NCBI GenBank assembly: GCA_027314595.1
Contig: DAHVAN010000318.1
Span: forward strand, 1 to 64,000
DNA length: 64,000 nt
Source of the DNA: Actinomycetota bacterium
GTDB lineage: Bacteria; Actinomycetota; Actinomycetes; Streptosporangiales; Streptosporangiaceae
Direction: 5' to 3'
Both the position numbers and the translations under genes were made by a program. The notes below the pieces were generated by a model. It was not told the origin of the DNA and did not search any database. It was given only the letters and a program-made list of their open reading frames with translations. Positions 62,536 to 64,000 of this stretch are shown here, in pieces (the first letter of the stretch is position 1; the number at the start of each line of letters is the position of its first letter).

Positions 62536-62947
62536 GGCGGCGGGCCGTTTGTGGCTGCCGGAGCCTGTTGCGGGAGCCCCGCCCGGGCCGGCGGTGGCCG
62601 GCGTGGCGCCAGCGGCGCATGGGGCGAGCGGGACCCGGCCGGGCGGCCATCAGGGTAAATATTTCCCCGGAAGTGTCGTTATAACAGCACTTAACATGAA
62701 CATTTCAAAAACTCTCCGGGTTAGGCGGCGGCGACGGCACGGGCAGCCGGACGCGGCGGGGAATCACCCGTCCGGGCTAGCGCAAAGCCGTCCTGCAACA
62801 GGCCCCAGGGCAGCCTAAACGCCATACGTTCCGGAAAGTCTTCGTCTTATGCGGCTATCTGGCCTCAGCTGACTCCTGCGTCACGACCGGGCTGCTGGGG
62901 ACGGGACGCTGGGCGGTGCGGCGAGGCGACTGCACGGCGCGGCTGCC

Positions 62948-62991
62948 GACGGCCGGCGCCGCTCAGGTGGACGGCCGGCGCCGCTCATGTG
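62948..62991. repeat. 22-bp tandem duplication
   Basis: GACGGCCGGCGCCGCTCAGG.. (62948-62969) is followed directly by a second unit (62970-62991) with one base changed. Confidence 0.8.
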
Positions 62992-63059
62992 GTGAGACAG
63001 TTTGCGGGTGCTGGTGGCGATGGGGGGAAGGTCTCGTATCGTAGATAGGAGCCTTCCGC

Positions 63060-63083
63060 CGGGCGTACCAGCCGGTACGCCCG
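63060..63083. terminator. 10-bp hairpin before the hypothetical gene
   Basis: CGGGCGTACC, loop AGCC, GGTACGCCCG: perfect stem 28 bases upstream of ATG 63111. It could be an attenuator or transcript stabiliser. Confidence 0.5.
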
Positions 63084-63158
63084 AACCCCCGTCGGGAGCC
63101 CCCCAAGGAGATGGATGCCCGAGCAGGTACCAGGCCCGTGCGAGTTCAGCGTCGGGAC

Positions 63159-63530
63159 ATGCCAGTGACCGAGCTAGCGAGCACCATGACGCCATGCGAG
63201 CTCGCGACTCAGGCGGCCCGCGCGATCCGGGCGCTGAACGAGCTGACGCATGGCGGGGGCGAGCTCACCAGTCCCGGTGACGTCCGCGACATCGTCGCCA
63301 GCCTGGAACTGGTCGGCCGGGACCTGCCGCAGCTGTGCGAGCAGCTGGCCAGGTTCCTGGTGATCAAGCACGAGGACGGGCAGCTCGCGCACGGCTCGGG
63401 CATGGACCCGGACCCCTCGGTGACCGAGGTGATCGAGGCCCTGGCCGCGGCCGGCCAGGCGGCCGACATGATGGCCGCGGCCCTGAACGAGGCGCTCGGG
63501 GCGTCGGTCCCGCTGATTCCGTCCCGCTAG
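63159..63530 (+). CDS. Hypothetical small helical protein
   Basis: A 123-residue all-helical protein (MPVTELASTMTPCELATQAARAIRALNELTHGGGELTSPGDVRDIVASLELVGRDLPQLCEQLARFL) resembling short cytoplasmic proteins common in actinomycetes, but I cannot name the family. An in-frame ATG at 63111 follows AAGGAG with no spacing. A separate 17-codon frame (63115-63168) with that AAGGAG at better distance overlaps the start, perhaps a translated leader. Start uncertain. Confidence 0.6.
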   Translation: MPVTELASTMTPCELATQAARAIRALNELTHGGGELTSPGDVRDIVASLELVGRDLPQLCEQLARFLVIKHEDGQLAHGSGMDPDPSVTEVIEALAAAGQAADMMAAALNEALGASVPLIPSR

Positions 63531-63582
63531 CCGCGAAACGCCGCGGTATCTGAGTCAGAGCCGGGAAGCGGGCAGGCTTCGG

Positions 63583-64000
63583 CTAGAAGAGCGTGACCTG
63601 GCGGGCCTTGTCGCGACGCGACGCGCGAGCGCCCGTGTCGGCCGAGCCCTCCGAGGCGCCGGGCTGACCGCCACGGCGGTCGAGCAGGGCCGGGTCGACC
63701 GAGGCGAGGAACGGGGACGGCGAGCACCTGGCGGTCGTGCCGCGGATCGTCCGCTCCGCCGCGGTCAGCAGCACCAGGCGGGTGGTCGCCCTGGTCATGC
63801 CGACGAACAGGAGCCTGCGCTCTTCGGCGTAATCGGCGACGGCGCCCTGCCAGGGGCGCAGCGGGAGCAGGCCGTCGTCGCAGCCGACGATGAACACGAC
63901 AGGGAACTCGAGCCCCTTCGAGGCGTGCAGCGTGAGCAGGCTGATCCGGTCGGCACGCGGGTCCCAGGTGTCGACCTCCGCGCCGACCGCGAGTTCGTCG
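63583..64000 (-). CDS. UvrD/PcrA-type superfamily 1 helicase, C-terminal part (continues beyond window)
   Basis: The frame enters from the right edge with SLLTLHASKGLEFPVVFIVGCDDGLLPLRPWQGAVADYAEERRLLFVGMTRATTRLVLLTA, the motif V (ASKGLE) and motif VI (EERRLLFVGMTRA) of UvrD/Rep helicases. The last 60 residues are a linker rich in charged and small residues ending in RQVTLF. The start and Walker motifs lie outside the window. It is a 3'-5' DNA helicase acting in repair or recombination. Confidence 0.92.
   Translation of the reverse strand, partial: DELAVGAEVDTWDPRADRISLLTLHASKGLEFPVVFIVGCDDGLLPLRPWQGAVADYAEERRLLFVGMTRATTRLVLLTAAERTIRGTTARCSPSPFLASVDPALLDRRGGQPGASEGSADTGARASRRDKARQVTLF

Larger units (their letters stand above)
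62213..63110. other. Long non-coding stretch with hairpins and repeats
   Basis: About 900 bases without a gene I can support. It holds a strong hairpin (62482-62535), an AT-rich patch with promoter character (62645-62720), a 22-bp tandem duplication (62948-62991) and a second hairpin (63060-63083) close to the next gene. Small open frames here have no family likeness. Confidence 0.6.

Noticed and set aside
62246..62818. Several small frames around the hairpin
   Set aside because: Arg/Pro/Gly-rich, no ribosome sites, and partly created by the inverted repeat itself.

Overview
This window comes from a high-GC actinobacterium, most likely a soil-living filamentous actinomycete of the Streptosporangiales/Streptomyces type. 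The evidence is the codon use (G or C in nearly all third positions), frequent GTG starts and ATGA/GTGA overlaps, leaderless starts (TANNNT, 6-7 bases, ATG), a conservon (histidine-kinase-like protein, roadblock, DUF742, small GTPase), F420/LLM oxidoreductases and PadR/TetR-controlled exporters. The species cannot be named from sequence alone. No tRNA, rRNA, CRISPR array or complete insertion sequence was seen.

Region 1 (about 1-25900) is an accessory region. Intact genes (Rpn-type nuclease, nucleotidyltransferase pair, AAA/DUF4143 ATPase, ABC exporter with two-component system, TetR plus a three-gene operon, secreted rhamnogalacturonan lyase, two PIN toxins) alternate with gene remnants: AraC, MarR, VbhA/Fic, TetR, SnoaL, nucleotidyltransferase, DUF234 ATPase, two ABC ATPases, AbrB-type antitoxin, VapB-like antitoxin, Old Yellow Enzyme, and a frameshifted sugar ABC importer. 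A dispersed repeat of about 73 bases, always in the same orientation, lies between these modules (full copies at 95, 1474, 2702, 5341 and 14940; partial copies at 14682 and 18410). It holds an inverted repeat and a conserved start-codon frame encoding MRNGAGNPVTEL. One copy is fused in frame to the Walker A motif of a truncated ABC ATPase. I regard this repeat family as the most novel signal in the window.

Region 2 (about 25900-34400) carries a PadR-regulated MacB-like ABC exporter operon (minus strand) and, divergent from it across a shared promoter/operator, a sugar-importer operon with two consecutive substrate-binding lipoproteins and two permeases but no ATPase. It ends in an alcohol-dehydrogenase remnant and a G-quadruplex-type tract.

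Region 3 (about 34500-44150) holds single genes and small operons: SpoIIE-type phosphatase with methyltransferase, cytokinin-dehydrogenase-like oxidase, DUF445 protein, mtnA, aquaporin, a LigM-like aromatic O-demethylase and acylphosphatase.

Region 4 (44516-50814) is a conservon extended in the same operon by a STAND NTPase with TPR repeats and a GNAT acetyltransferase, a likely signalling unit.

Region 5 (50818-64000) contains an amino-acid permease, a GntR regulator, an ECF sigma factor with a Gly/Ser-rich membrane partner, a phosphotransferase, a phytoene-desaturase-like oxidoreductase, a methyltransferase, an LLM oxidoreductase, a NERD nuclease-domain protein, a strong 19-bp hairpin and the 3' end of a UvrD-type helicase gene running out of the window.
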